Shown: in pieces, positions 9,975-19,592 of the stretch
Position numbering within the stretch: the first letter of the stretch is position 1
Layout: each line of letters begins with the position of its first letter
DNA from: Verrucomicrobiales bacterium
GTDB taxonomy: Bacteria; Verrucomicrobiota; Verrucomicrobiia; Verrucomicrobiales; DEV007
DNA: 37,149 nucleotides
NCBI GenBank assembly: GCA_013213965.1
Contig: JABSSR010000162.1
Location: forward strand, 1 to 37,149
Direction: 5' to 3'
Made by a program: the position numbers and the translations under genes
The notes under the pieces: model-generated
Seen by the model: the letters and a program-made list of their open reading frames with translations, nothing else
What the model was told of the DNA's origin: nothing
The model's database searches: none

Positions 9975-11072
9975 ATGCAAACAAATAATCGAAGACGATT
10001 CCTTAAATCTACTGTTGGTGCTGGTGCTGGTTTTGCATTGATTGATCCTTCCTCAATGGCTCAAGGAAAATTGAAGATAAAAAAGAAGGTTGCACTTGGT
10101 TATGATAACTTTGCTGTTCGTGCAATGGGCTGGAAAGCCCAGGAGCTGATCGATTACGCAGCAAAATTAAAATGTGATACTTTGTTTATAACTGATTTTG
10201 GTCCTTTTGAAAAACTTGATGACCGTGATTATTTACAGGATCTATCCAAAAATGCAGCTGATCGCGGGGTGAAAATTTTGCTAGGTTCATGGTCCATATG
10301 CCCTACGGCCAGACGTTTTAAAAAGGACTGGGGAAGTGCGGATGAGCACCTAAAATTAGGAGTTCGCATGGCGAAGTCGCTCGGGTCTCCAGCTTTCAGA
10401 GTTATTTTAGGAGATTCAGGAGATCGTTTAAGCGATGGGGGAATTGAGGCGCGAATTGCAGACACTGTTAAGGTTTTAAAGAGAAATAAAAATTATTGTG
10501 TCGATCATGGCATTAAAATAGCAGTGGAAAATCATGCGGGTGATATGCATTCAACTGAACTTGTAAAACTTATTGAAGAGGCAGGCAGTGATTTTGTGGG
10601 TGCTAATATGGACTCGGGGAATGCTATCTGGACACTGGAAGATCCTGTCGAGAATCTTAGAAATCTAGGTCAGTACGCGATCACTACGAGTTTGCGTGAT
10701 ACTGCTCTATGGGAAAGTGCAAATGGAGTCACCGCGCAGTGGACAGCAATGGGTGAGGGGAACGTTGATTTGAAATCTTATTTCGCATTGTATGCCAAGC
10801 TCTGTCCGGATACCGCGGTCAATATAGAGACAATTTCCGGTTTTAATCGTGAGTTGAGAACCAAAGATAAAGAATTCTGGAAACCTTGGCCAAAAGGTGA
10901 ACCGATCGGTTATGATAAATTCATTGCCCTTGCAAAGAAGGGAAAACCTCGCAAATCATGGGAAGCTCCTAATGGGATTGACAAGAAAAAGGCCAACCAA
11001 GATTACCAGAAAGGTGAGATTGCTAGAAGTATCCGATATTGTAAGGAAAAACTGGGACTCGGATTAAAGTAA
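9975..11072 (+). CDS. Tat-exported sugar phosphate isomerase/epimerase (xylose isomerase-like TIM barrel)
   Basis: NRRRFLK twin-arginine motif just after ATG 9975; TIM-barrel pattern ...IAVENHAGDMHSTELVKLIEEAGSDFVGANMDSGNAIW...; ORF track start is 9951. Confidence 0.85.
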   Translation: MQTNNRRRFLKSTVGAGAGFALIDPSSMAQGKLKIKKKVALGYDNFAVRAMGWKAQELIDYAAKLKCDTLFITDFGPFEKLDDRDYLQDLSKNAADRGVKILLGSWSICPTARRFKKDWGSADEHLKLGVRMAKSLGSPAFRVILGDSGDRLSDGGIEARIADTVKVLKRNKNYCVDHGIKIAVENHAGDMHSTELVKLIEEAGSDFVGANMDSGNAIWTLEDPVENLRNLGQYAITTSLRDTALWESANGVTAQWTAMGEGNVDLKSYFALYAKLCPDTAVNIETISGFNRELRTKDKEFWKPWPKGEPIGYDKFIALAKKGKPRKSWEAPNGIDKKKANQDYQKGEIARSIRYCKEKLGLGLK

Positions 11073-11078
11073 TTTTTG

Positions 11079-11750
11079 TTAGCGGAATAGCTCCATTATT
11101 TTTTCGGCATCGATACCTTCAAGGTTTTCTGTGACCATATGTGCATTGCCCAGAGATTCGACTGGATGCGTAGTAGCGACTGCAATGACTTGCATATTTG
11201 CTGCTAATCCTGCCTCAATGCCCACATGAGCATCTTCAAAAACGACACAGTTCTTTGGGTCTACTTTTATTTTTTCTGCAGCCTTAAGGAACACCTCAGG
11301 GTTGGGTTTTCCATTACTTACATCCTCGGCCGCAGTTATAGCGTCAAAGTAATCTGAGAGTCCAATCATACCCATGACAGTTTCTATGTTGGCAATGGGA
11401 GTAGAGGAAGCTATAGAACATGCAATTTCTTCTGACCTGAGTGATTGCAGTAGATCTCGTACACCAGGCAATGGTTCAATTCCGTCAGAAATTATAATTT
11501 CGCGATAAATTTCCTCTTTTCTATCGGCTAACCGTGTAACTTCTTCCTGATTTGTGACATCAATCCAATTGCCAAAAAAATTAGGGATAATATTTTCATT
11601 GCGCATCCCAAATGTCATTTTAAAGAAATTATCAGGAAGCACCTCATTTTCTTCCTCTGCTAGTTTCGACCAACTTTTCTCGTGCTGATTGTGTGAGTCT
11701 ATGATCACTCCATCCCAATCGAATAATGCACCAATTGCATTGGAATTCAT
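11079..11750 (-). CDS. HAD-superfamily hydrolase (beta-phosphoglucomutase/phosphatase-like)
   Basis: FDWDGVIIDS motif I, SIASSTP motif II, GKPNPEVFLKAAEKI...CVVFEDAHVGIEAGLAANM motifs III/IV. Confidence 0.9.
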   Translation of the reverse strand: MNSNAIGALFDWDGVIIDSHNQHEKSWSKLAEEENEVLPDNFFKMTFGMRNENIIPNFFGNWIDVTNQEEVTRLADRKEEIYREIIISDGIEPLPGVRDLLQSLRSEEIACSIASSTPIANIETVMGMIGLSDYFDAITAAEDVSNGKPNPEVFLKAAEKIKVDPKNCVVFEDAHVGIEAGLAANMQVIAVATTHPVESLGNAHMVTENLEGIDAEKIMELFR

Positions 11751-11773
11751 TGAACCTGTTTCTAGTAATTTGT

Positions 11774-13246
11774 TTATTTCAGGCGTTTCGTGATACCGAT
11801 TCTTTTTTCGAGAGCAACATTGACTCGTTCTGCCAAAACAGCATCGAGAAATATCAATTTTGGATAAGATTCAAATTCTATCCGATGCTGTCCGTTAGCA
11901 GGCATACTGGCGGCTTTATCAACGTCTTGGATGTCATTGATAGGGACATCGTTGATCTTTGTTACTATTAAAGTACTGAGTCTTTCATAACCTAAAGTGA
12001 CAGGTGTTGGAATGGTTCGGGTCAGGATGACCAGTTTCCGTCTCCCTTCCTTTTCATACATTTCTGGACTGGCATGTGCCATGAGCATTTTAATTGGGGC
12101 TCTGGACTTCCAGTCGTTTCCAAACAGTTTTAAGAAAGGAACGGAAAGTTCCTGAAAAACAAGTCCACCAATGATAGAAAACTTGGGGCCACGATCGAAC
12201 ATGTAAGGATCGATTAAATAGTCTTCAGCGGGCCGACGAATTAGCTTCAGATCGATCTCTTTTTTTTGTCCTTCACGAAGGATTTTTATTTTCATGGGAT
12301 CTCCCGTGAATGCTTTTCCCCTCACAAGGTGACTGAAGCTGAGCTTTCCCCAGACAGGATCATTATAATTTCCCCGTGAATCAATTCCCTTACCATTAAT
12401 AGACAGAATAACATCACCTGATTTAATGTTGGCAGCAGCAGCAGATGCACCTTCAATTACTTTGCTTACAAAAACTCCCCCATCTTCTTGATCGAGTTTG
12501 AGGTAATTTCTGAATTGTTCGTCAAGCGTTTGTGAATACATGATCCCAAGATTAGGGAATCCTGTATACTTACCGTCTTCAGTATCTTTCAAAAAATGCT
12601 CAATGATTGAGGCGGGCAAGATGTTTGATATCTGATCCTTGCTTGAATAGCTGATTAATAGCCCAGCCAGTTTTTTGTTTTTTGCAACTGGAAGCGTAAA
12701 GCTCCCGGAACGGTATTTGACCGGACCATTGGCTTGGATTTGTAAGAATCTGGCCGTGTCAATGAAGGATTGGCGCACTTCCCCTTTTGAAACCGTGATT
12801 TGAGTTGTAACAGGAGTTCCGTTCGCCTCAAATTGCCAAGCCTCCACTTTGTCTTTTGGTGATAGTTTCGTATCTAACTCAAATGGCAGGCGATCTGATA
12901 AGAAATCATTGTCGTTAATAGGTTCTAAAAGTGCCAGATTTGCTTCATAATCAACAGTGATTACTTTTGCTGTTGCCTTTGCTGCTGTGTCCGGTTTTTC
13001 TAGCTCAATGTATGTTGCATCCGTAACCATTTGGGCAGTGACCAATACTTTGCCTTCAGGTAGGACAGCTCCTAGTCCGATCCTTGTCGAGGATGCACCT
13101 TTTTCCCATGGTTGTATTAGGTTATAGGATTGCATTGTTGTGTTAACTCGGATTACCGATTTATCAACTGATGCTGCTTCTAATTTTTCTGACCAAAGTG
13201 GAATTGATATTCCGAGGACAGAAAGGAGGATAAAGAAATTTTTCAT
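11774..13246 (-). CDS. Exported trypsin-like/PDZ (HtrA/Deg-type) paralog with degraded catalytic triad (putative pseudoprotease)
   Basis: Collinear with the neighbouring HtrA-like ORF (PDZ: GGVFVSKVIEGASAAAANIKSGDVILSINGKGID; GGLVFQELSVPFL), but the His region reads LVTAQMVTD, the Asp region YEANLALLEP and the Ser region YRSGSFTLP. Confidence 0.8.
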   Translation of the reverse strand: MKNFFILLSVLGISIPLWSEKLEAASVDKSVIRVNTTMQSYNLIQPWEKGASSTRIGLGAVLPEGKVLVTAQMVTDATYIELEKPDTAAKATAKVITVDYEANLALLEPINDNDFLSDRLPFELDTKLSPKDKVEAWQFEANGTPVTTQITVSKGEVRQSFIDTARFLQIQANGPVKYRSGSFTLPVAKNKKLAGLLISYSSKDQISNILPASIIEHFLKDTEDGKYTGFPNLGIMYSQTLDEQFRNYLKLDQEDGGVFVSKVIEGASAAAANIKSGDVILSINGKGIDSRGNYNDPVWGKLSFSHLVRGKAFTGDPMKIKILREGQKKEIDLKLIRRPAEDYLIDPYMFDRGPKFSIIGGLVFQELSVPFLKLFGNDWKSRAPIKMLMAHASPEMYEKEGRRKLVILTRTIPTPVTLGYERLSTLIVTKINDVPINDIQDVDKAASMPANGQHRIEFESYPKLIFLDAVLAERVNVALEKRIGITKRLK

Positions 13247-13321
13247 CTTAAGATTTGTCTAAAGTCTAGTGTCTGTTCTGTGTCGAGATGATTTTAAATT
13301 GGGGATAGATTATAAGTGAGT

Positions 13322-14812
13322 CTAATCACCTAGATAATGATCATTAATCACATTATATTTTTCTTGGATGCGTTTTTGAGCTGCTTCAACTTTTGCACGT
13401 TCTATAACTATGGGCCTTCCATTGCCCAATAAGCTGATGACAATGTAATCGCCTTTATCTTTGGCTAGAGCATTGTGAACATCCTTCAATGTCTTAACTT
13501 TTACACCATTTACTTCATCAACAATACTATGTGTGAAATTGGAGAAGTACGAATTTATTGAATCGGGAAGTATTGAAGTCAGAACAATGATTTCGGGTCG
13601 ATCTTTGTAAATATCCGCTGAGACATAGGAATCAAAATGATACCGGATCTGCAAACTTTTTATTCCATGAGCGGCCATGAGGTTACGGTCAAGAGGTTGG
13701 AAGACGAGGCCTGAAAACATGACATAGCGTGGTTTCTCGTCATATTTCTTTGCTGCAATTAAGTATGGGAGAAATCTTTTCAGAGTAACTTTGGCATCGA
13801 TTGATTTGTTTTGTCTCCAGATCTTGAGTTCTATGACGTCGCCTGCAAACTTTCGTTCTACGATTTCATTCATGTTAACGTCTTCTCCTTCATAGTTGAT
13901 TAATCCGTTTGATTTTACTGAGCGGCCATCAATTGCTAACAGGACATCACCGGTTTGAAGTATTCCTCCTGCAGAACCGTCTTCTTCTGCAGCAGCTACC
14001 ATGATTCCTATTCCATCATTGGCTAGGCCTAGAGCTTTTCTTTGAGCGGGATTGATTAAGGGAAAATCACTCATGCTAAGATCAACGTAATGATCATAAT
14101 TACCGTCTTCGACGTCTTTAAGGAATCGACGAATGACCGGAGTCGGTATCATATAGCCTGTGTTTTGTGCGATGTTTCCCGAGTACCCCTGAAAAGCGAC
14201 TCCCACTACTTTCCCATTTTGTATTACTGGTCCTCCGGAATTTCCCGGATTAATAGCTGCGTCGATTTGTATTGTCAGATGCAAATCGACACTAGTATGA
14301 GAATAACTAAGAAAATCTACACGTGATACCACGCCAGAAGTTATAGATATCCTTTCCCCTCCGATTGGATAGCCTATTACTTTAACAGTAGTATCCAATT
14401 GTGGTAGTTTTCCGATTTCAAATGGAGTTACGCCCTTGAAGGCCGAAGGGTCTTCAAGTTCGAGCATGGCCAAATCACAGTCGTGTGCGATATGAACTAT
14501 TCGTGCACGATAAGGTTTAGCATCACCAACTTTCTTTATGTAGATGATGCGGCTGTTACTAACGACATGAGCATTAGTTAAAAATTTATTTTCACTGACA
14601 AGCCATCCAGTTCCGTTGCCACCAGAGTCTCGGCCAGTATTCCAGGGGTTGCGATAATCCGGGTTAAGAGAAGAATTCTCGATTCTAACAACCGCTTCAT
14701 ATCTTGAAGAGTTATTGGCTTGATGGGCACTGTCTTTTTCATTGTTATCCTGTGCTGCGGCAAGGGCACAGGCACAAATTGTGATGATGAAGGAGAAAAA
14801 AGGAGATTTCAT
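13322..14812 (-). CDS. Exported HtrA/Deg-type trypsin-like serine protease with PDZ domains
   Basis: GTGWLVSENKFLTNAHVV (His), HDCDLAMLELED (Asp), INPGNSGGPVIQNGKVVGV (Ser), PDZ GGILQTGDVLLAIDGRSV. ATG at 14812 precedes the signal peptide MKSPFFSFIITICACALAAAQ; the ORF track starts at TTG 14842. Confidence 0.92.
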   Translation of the reverse strand: MKSPFFSFIITICACALAAAQDNNEKDSAHQANNSSRYEAVVRIENSSLNPDYRNPWNTGRDSGGNGTGWLVSENKFLTNAHVVSNSRIIYIKKVGDAKPYRARIVHIAHDCDLAMLELEDPSAFKGVTPFEIGKLPQLDTTVKVIGYPIGGERISITSGVVSRVDFLSYSHTSVDLHLTIQIDAAINPGNSGGPVIQNGKVVGVAFQGYSGNIAQNTGYMIPTPVIRRFLKDVEDGNYDHYVDLSMSDFPLINPAQRKALGLANDGIGIMVAAAEEDGSAGGILQTGDVLLAIDGRSVKSNGLINYEGEDVNMNEIVERKFAGDVIELKIWRQNKSIDAKVTLKRFLPYLIAAKKYDEKPRYVMFSGLVFQPLDRNLMAAHGIKSLQIRYHFDSYVSADIYKDRPEIIVLTSILPDSINSYFSNFTHSIVDEVNGVKVKTLKDVHNALAKDKGDYIVISLLGNGRPIVIERAKVEAAQKRIQEKYNVINDHYLGD

Positions 14813-15062
14813 ATTAATGTTTTTTGAAAGATTGTTTCTCAAGGATATTTCTATTGTCGGTCCCGAGTCTAGAAAAGCAATCTGGGTCTTTTCTTTTGTT
14901 AATTATTTGAAGAATGTTGTTCAGCTAAAGTCATAATTCTTAGCAATGAGCACTGAGTGGAAGACTGAACTTCCTGTAAACTGATTATTATTATGGAAAA
15001 TAATCTTGCAATTATTTAACTTATGTTGATAATCAATTATAAATAGTTATTTAGATTCTTTA

Positions 15063-15287
15063 ATGTCATTCACGTCACGCTTTTCTTGGTTCAGAAGAAA
15101 TAAAAACATTCCCGATAAGGAAATGAGAGACATATCTGAAATTCTCAGAGCAGGAAGACCTTCTAAAAGAAAAGAAAACCTAAAATTCACCGGTAAGACA
15201 CGAGGCAAATCAGCCACATGTATGTTTGGAAGAAGACAACTTCGTGAGGCGATTCTGCACTGTGTTGTTAATGAGGAGGAACGTTAG
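15063..15287 (+). CDS. Small basic protein of unknown function (74 aa), uncertain
   Basis: Open ORF in otherwise uncovered space between two minus-strand genes; no recognisable family. Confidence 0.35.
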   Translation: MSFTSRFSWFRRNKNIPDKEMRDISEILRAGRPSKRKENLKFTGKTRGKSATCMFGRRQLREAILHCVVNEEER

Positions 15288-15309
15288 AAGATGATTGTTT
15301 CGTATGAAT

Positions 15310-16014
15310 TCACGTTACCGTCATTTGCTTCCCATTGTCACCGGTATTAATCCTCTCAATTAAAGGAATTGCCATTTTTGCCCATTCCTTTGGGTTTTGA
15401 TATGCTGAGGCGCCTTCTGCCCAGCACTTTCTGAGCATTTCAGTATTGATGATCCCCGGATTTAATGCGATGCAAGCCATTCCATTGGGTAATTCCTGGG
15501 CTAATGCGCTGCTCATTCCTTCGATGGCCCACTTTGTGGCACAGTAAGGAGCAACATTAGGGGAAGTGGAACGGCCCCACCCTGAACTTAAGTTCACTAT
15601 GATGCCATTGCCGTTCCGAATCATTGATGGAACAAAGTGCCTAATCATATTTGCAACTCCGTTAATATTAACGGCAGACATTTCATCAAACTCTTTAGCC
15701 GATACTTCCCATAATGGGGCAGGACTATTCATAATGGCAGCATTGTTAATAAGTAAATGAGGTGGTCCGAATTGTTCAATTATTTGCTTTGCAGCACTGG
15801 CAATTGAATCGTCACAAGAAACATTAGCCTGAAAAATGTGATGTTTTTCTCCTAATTCGGCCGCGAGTGCCTTGACTTTGTTTTTTGTTTGTCCGAATCC
15901 GGCAACGGTCCATCCTCGCTTGGCTAGTCCTAAGGCAATTTCTTTTCCGAGGCCACTTGTGGATCCGGAAATGATAACTCTGCGTTTTGTTTTATAATTA
16001 CTGGTTTCTGGCAT
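15310..16014 (-). CDS. Short-chain dehydrogenase/reductase (SDR) family oxidoreductase
   Basis: SGSTSGLGKEIA Rossmann motif, LINNAAIM, active-site S and YCATKWA (YxxxK). Confidence 0.92.
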   Translation of the reverse strand: MPETSNYKTKRRVIISGSTSGLGKEIALGLAKRGWTVAGFGQTKNKVKALAAELGEKHHIFQANVSCDDSIASAAKQIIEQFGPPHLLINNAAIMNSPAPLWEVSAKEFDEMSAVNINGVANMIRHFVPSMIRNGNGIIVNLSSGWGRSTSPNVAPYCATKWAIEGMSSALAQELPNGMACIALNPGIINTEMLRKCWAEGASAYQNPKEWAKMAIPLIERINTGDNGKQMTVT

Positions 16015-16092
16015 TTATTTTTTGTGTATTAATACAATTAAATAAAATCAACATTTGCATCTAATTTAAGTTTGCCAAAGTTATAGCAGAAA

Positions 16093-17286
16093 ATGAGTTC
16101 AACTGAAATCTTACCGTCAAATATTATCTTAAATCCGGAAGATAGAAAATTTCCAGATTTTAGCTTAACGAGATTATTGAGTTCAGTATTTGATCCAACT
16201 GAAGGATGCAGGATTTGCATCCTTACGGATTTTGAAGATCCTTCAAAAGAGATGAAGGGATTTAAATTCTTGCAGAGCCCGGAAAAATTTCCTGTTCAAG
16301 CAAAAGCGTATAAAGAATTTTTCTGCGAGTTGAAAGATGGAGTAATGAATGAACTTGGTATGAGTGGTGGTGAGATGTTTGCTTATCATGCTACTAATGG
16401 ATCCAATCTTGATATGAAGGATGAATGTTTTGATGTGGATAGTTCAGCATTGTCTTTGGATCAGAACATTTATCCAGAATATGACATCATTTTATGTATT
16501 TCAGATTGGAGCGCTACTGCTCCATTAACGACAAAGTGTAAAGAGTTTGCATTCCGTGGTGCGACTATGCATGGACTGAATGATATTATACTCAATTCTG
16601 GCCTTTCTGTGGATTATGATCAGGTCTCTTCTGACACTGAGAAGTTGCGCTTGGCTATGACAGGTGCCGATGAAATTGAAATTGATTTTACCTTGAACGA
16701 TAATCGAACTGTCACAATAAAACTTATTCTGGATGGTCAGGAGGCACAGAAATCACACGGCCTCTGCAAAGGAAGTGCTCCTGACATTGCTAATTTACCT
16801 GCCGGTGAAGTTTATTTTGTTCCTGTTGATGCGGTTGGACAGTTTCCGATGAAGTACCATGACGGAACTCTGGGTCTTCTTGATGTTAAGGATCGTAATA
16901 TATATCGCAGTAGTTTACTTGAAGGTGATCAGGTAATAATCGATGAGCACAATGGGAGATTAAAGGATGATCCAGTTACAGGAACTTTGGGCGAGCTTGG
17001 ATTTGGGAGTCAGGTGTTACCAGTTTCAGGAGCTGATATTCAGGACGAGAAGATCCTAGGAACTTGTCACCTTGCTACGGGAAGAGATGATCATCTTGGT
17101 GGTGATATTATTCCTGACATGTTCAAAACCCATCAAAATTCTACTCATGATGATATCCTGTTTGCGCCACATAAGACCCCTAATATTAATATTAGCCAGG
17201 TAAGAATGAAAAGAGGTGAACAGCTTGAGATACTCATAGAACATTTTAAGCCTAGTCAGTATCTGATTGATGCTTTATCTCAATAA
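16093..17286 (+). CDS. M29-like (aminopeptidase T/AmpS-type) metallopeptidase family protein
   Basis: NLPAGEVYFVPVDA, GTLGELGFGSQ, DEKILGTCHLATGRDDHLGGDI, STHDDILF resemble the metal-binding motifs of M29 aminopeptidases and their relatives. Confidence 0.65.
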   Translation: MSSTEILPSNIILNPEDRKFPDFSLTRLLSSVFDPTEGCRICILTDFEDPSKEMKGFKFLQSPEKFPVQAKAYKEFFCELKDGVMNELGMSGGEMFAYHATNGSNLDMKDECFDVDSSALSLDQNIYPEYDIILCISDWSATAPLTTKCKEFAFRGATMHGLNDIILNSGLSVDYDQVSSDTEKLRLAMTGADEIEIDFTLNDNRTVTIKLILDGQEAQKSHGLCKGSAPDIANLPAGEVYFVPVDAVGQFPMKYHDGTLGLLDVKDRNIYRSSLLEGDQVIIDEHNGRLKDDPVTGTLGELGFGSQVLPVSGADIQDEKILGTCHLATGRDDHLGGDIIPDMFKTHQNSTHDDILFAPHKTPNINISQVRMKRGEQLEILIEHFKPSQYLIDALSQ

Positions 17287-17308
17287 AAAATAATCAATTA
17301 ATTTTCCA

Positions 17309-18037
17309 GTGAGCCTTTATGAATCCCAATCTTATCTCGATCAGTATTTGTTATTTCATTACGGTTCTTCTCTACAAATAGATCCTTTTCAAATATTTCC
17401 TGAGTCATTTCTGAATTTTGCTAAGCGTAGTGTTACTGAAAATCTTGATACTTCCAAGGAGAGGCTCCGCGCTCTAGACTTAGGCTGTTCTGTAGGAAGG
17501 TCTTGTTTCGAGCTTTCTCGTTTCTGTTATGAGGTAGTTGGTATAGATTACTCAAATCAATTTATTCATGCCGCTGAAACGATAAGGGTTGAAGGCAGTG
17601 TTAAATACAATAGTCTTCAGGAAGGGAGTCAGTTTAATTCTTATATTGCCGAGATGCCGGAAGGGTCCAGGCCTGAGAGGATTTCATTTGAGGTTGGAGA
17701 TGCACTGCAATTGCCTGAGAGAATTGGTAAATTTGATGTTATACATGCAGCGAATTTACTTTGCAGATTGTCTAATCCGGATCACCTGCTAAAGAAATTG
17801 CCGGCACTTATGAATGAAGGAGGATCGTTGGTTATAACAACACCTTGTACTTGGATTGGAGAATTTACTCCGATGGAAAATTGGCCTAAAGGGTCGACGC
17901 TAGACTGGATTAGTACAAATTTGTCTGGCAGCTTTGTCTTGCAGAATACGCAAGATATGCCCTTCATTATCCTGGAACATGCACGCAAGTTTCAAGTAGG
18001 CATTGCACAGGCTAGTGTATGGATCCGTAATTCTTGA
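17309..18037 (+). CDS. Standalone OvoA C-terminal-type methyltransferase (putative 4-mercaptohistidine N1-methyltransferase family)
   Basis: YLDQYLLFHYGSS, ALDLGCSVGRSCFELSRFCYEVVGIDYS, FDVIHAANLLCRLSNPDHLLKKLP, GGSLVITTPCTWIGEFTPMENWPKG, DMPFIILEHARKFQ match the OvoA methyltransferase domain pattern as I recall it; GTG start. Confidence 0.82.
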   Translation: MSLYESQSYLDQYLLFHYGSSLQIDPFQIFPESFLNFAKRSVTENLDTSKERLRALDLGCSVGRSCFELSRFCYEVVGIDYSNQFIHAAETIRVEGSVKYNSLQEGSQFNSYIAEMPEGSRPERISFEVGDALQLPERIGKFDVIHAANLLCRLSNPDHLLKKLPALMNEGGSLVITTPCTWIGEFTPMENWPKGSTLDWISTNLSGSFVLQNTQDMPFIILEHARKFQVGIAQASVWIRNS

Positions 18038-18042
18038 TAAAA

Positions 18043-19104
18043 ATGAAACGTTTCCAAAGAGCCTTTAAATTGCCCTACAGATATATTTTTTATGGCTTGA
18101 GCATTTTGTATTTGCTCGGAGATTTTTATTGGTTTGGTGGTCCGCTGAAATCAGGGATAGATGGGATGTGGAAAAGTAATGAAGTCGAGCCAATGGAACT
18201 TGCAATAAAAGAAAAAATTGTTGCTACAGTGAATGCTCATCCAATCAGGGCACGTGATTTGGAGCGTGCTACGGAAGAGTATTGTCGTAAAAATGGAATA
18301 TTATTGAGTGAGATTTCAAGAAGTAGAATCAATGCGATACGTCTTCTTGCCCTTGATCAATTAGTAATTGACCGATTGATCTGGTTCCATTCTTACCACT
18401 ATCCTGTGGAACTATCTCAAAGAGAAATTGATGATGCTTTGATAAGGTTTCGCCGAGGGTTTAAGAGTTCCGAAGAATTCGAGGAGGCAGCTTTATCGCA
18501 GGGATTTTCAGTTAGCCGGATTGATACTTTTCTTCAGAATCAATTCATGCAAAGAGCATGGATTGAGAAGACTATAAGAAAACATATCATTGTTAGTGAA
18601 GAGGAAATAATAGAAAGATATGAGAGTGATAAAGTTATTTCCATGATACCAGAAAGAGTCAATGCAAGGCACATCTTCCTTGCGACTTTGGATAAGGATG
18701 CTGAGCGGGTTGAAGAGAGAGTCCAAAGCATTTCTCGGAAATTAAAAGAAGGTCAAAGTTTCGAAACATTGGCAATAAAATTTTCCGAAGATTCTCGGAA
18801 CAAAGATGCGGGAGGAAATCTGGGATGGATTACCCGAGACCGTGTTCCTAATGATTTTTATGATGAGGTTATCAAGATAAGCATAGGTAAGACCGGTACT
18901 CCGTTCAAAACAAAGCTAGGGTGGCACATAGTGCATGTGATTGACCAAATGAATCCCGTCAAAGCTTCATTGGATCTAGTGCATGATGAGATCGCTGCTA
19001 CCATTGAAGTTGAGAAGCGACAAAGAGCTATTGAAGCTTTAATTAATCACATTAAGGGTAAGGCCAAAATTCGTTATACAGGACAATTCACCTGGATAGA
19101 ATAG
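18043..19104 (+). CDS. Membrane-anchored parvulin-type peptidyl-prolyl isomerase (PpiC/SurA-like)
   Basis: N-terminal TM helix; PERVNARHIFLATLDKD...GQSFETLAIKFSEDSRNKDAGGNLGWITRDRVPNDF...TKLGWHIVHVID is a parvulin domain. The ATG at 18043 follows the methyltransferase stop; the ORF track starts at TTG 18034. Confidence 0.92.
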   Translation: MKRFQRAFKLPYRYIFYGLSILYLLGDFYWFGGPLKSGIDGMWKSNEVEPMELAIKEKIVATVNAHPIRARDLERATEEYCRKNGILLSEISRSRINAIRLLALDQLVIDRLIWFHSYHYPVELSQREIDDALIRFRRGFKSSEEFEEAALSQGFSVSRIDTFLQNQFMQRAWIEKTIRKHIIVSEEEIIERYESDKVISMIPERVNARHIFLATLDKDAERVEERVQSISRKLKEGQSFETLAIKFSEDSRNKDAGGNLGWITRDRVPNDFYDEVIKISIGKTGTPFKTKLGWHIVHVIDQMNPVKASLDLVHDEIAATIEVEKRQRAIEALINHIKGKAKIRYTGQFTWIE

Positions 19105-19133
19105 CTTGAATATTATTTCCAAATAGTCAGTTA

Positions 19134-19520
19134 CTAACTTGGCGGCAAGACACCTTCACGTTCCGGCAGTTTTGGCTTCAAAATAGATTGGTTTCCTTGT
19201 TCCTCTTTTTGAATTGGCTGCTTCTCTTCTGGCTTTGATGGAGAAACTATTTGTGGTTTCTCCGGCCCTTCGCTGATTTTGGGTTTTGGTAATTCAGGAG
19301 GGTTTGTTTGTGGAGCCGTATCCGAATTTTCAGACAAATCTTTTTTTTCCTTTGTTGTCTTACCAGTTAGATTTGATTCTTTAATATTTTTGTTATTGGG
19401 ACCTTTAAGTGAGTTGATTGCCGGTATGCCAATTGATTGAAGCTGATTACAAGAGCATAAATCTAATGTTACCATCACTAAAGTCAGAGCAATTATTTGA
19501 TTTTTCATTTTCCGCGCCAT
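19134..19520 (-). CDS. Putative Pro/Lys/Glu-rich lipoprotein
   Basis: Hydrophobic N-terminus with LCSC lipobox-like motif followed by low-complexity P/K/E/S-rich tail. Confidence 0.5.
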   Translation of the reverse strand: MARKMKNQIIALTLVMVTLDLCSCNQLQSIGIPAINSLKGPNNKNIKESNLTGKTTKEKKDLSENSDTAPQTNPPELPKPKISEGPEKPQIVSPSKPEEKQPIQKEEQGNQSILKPKLPEREGVLPPS

Positions 19521-19592
19521 CTTTTCCTATTCAGCTAAAGCCCTTAATGGCTATATGGTCAAGACGTTTGTGTGAGTGGTTTGAAGTGATAG

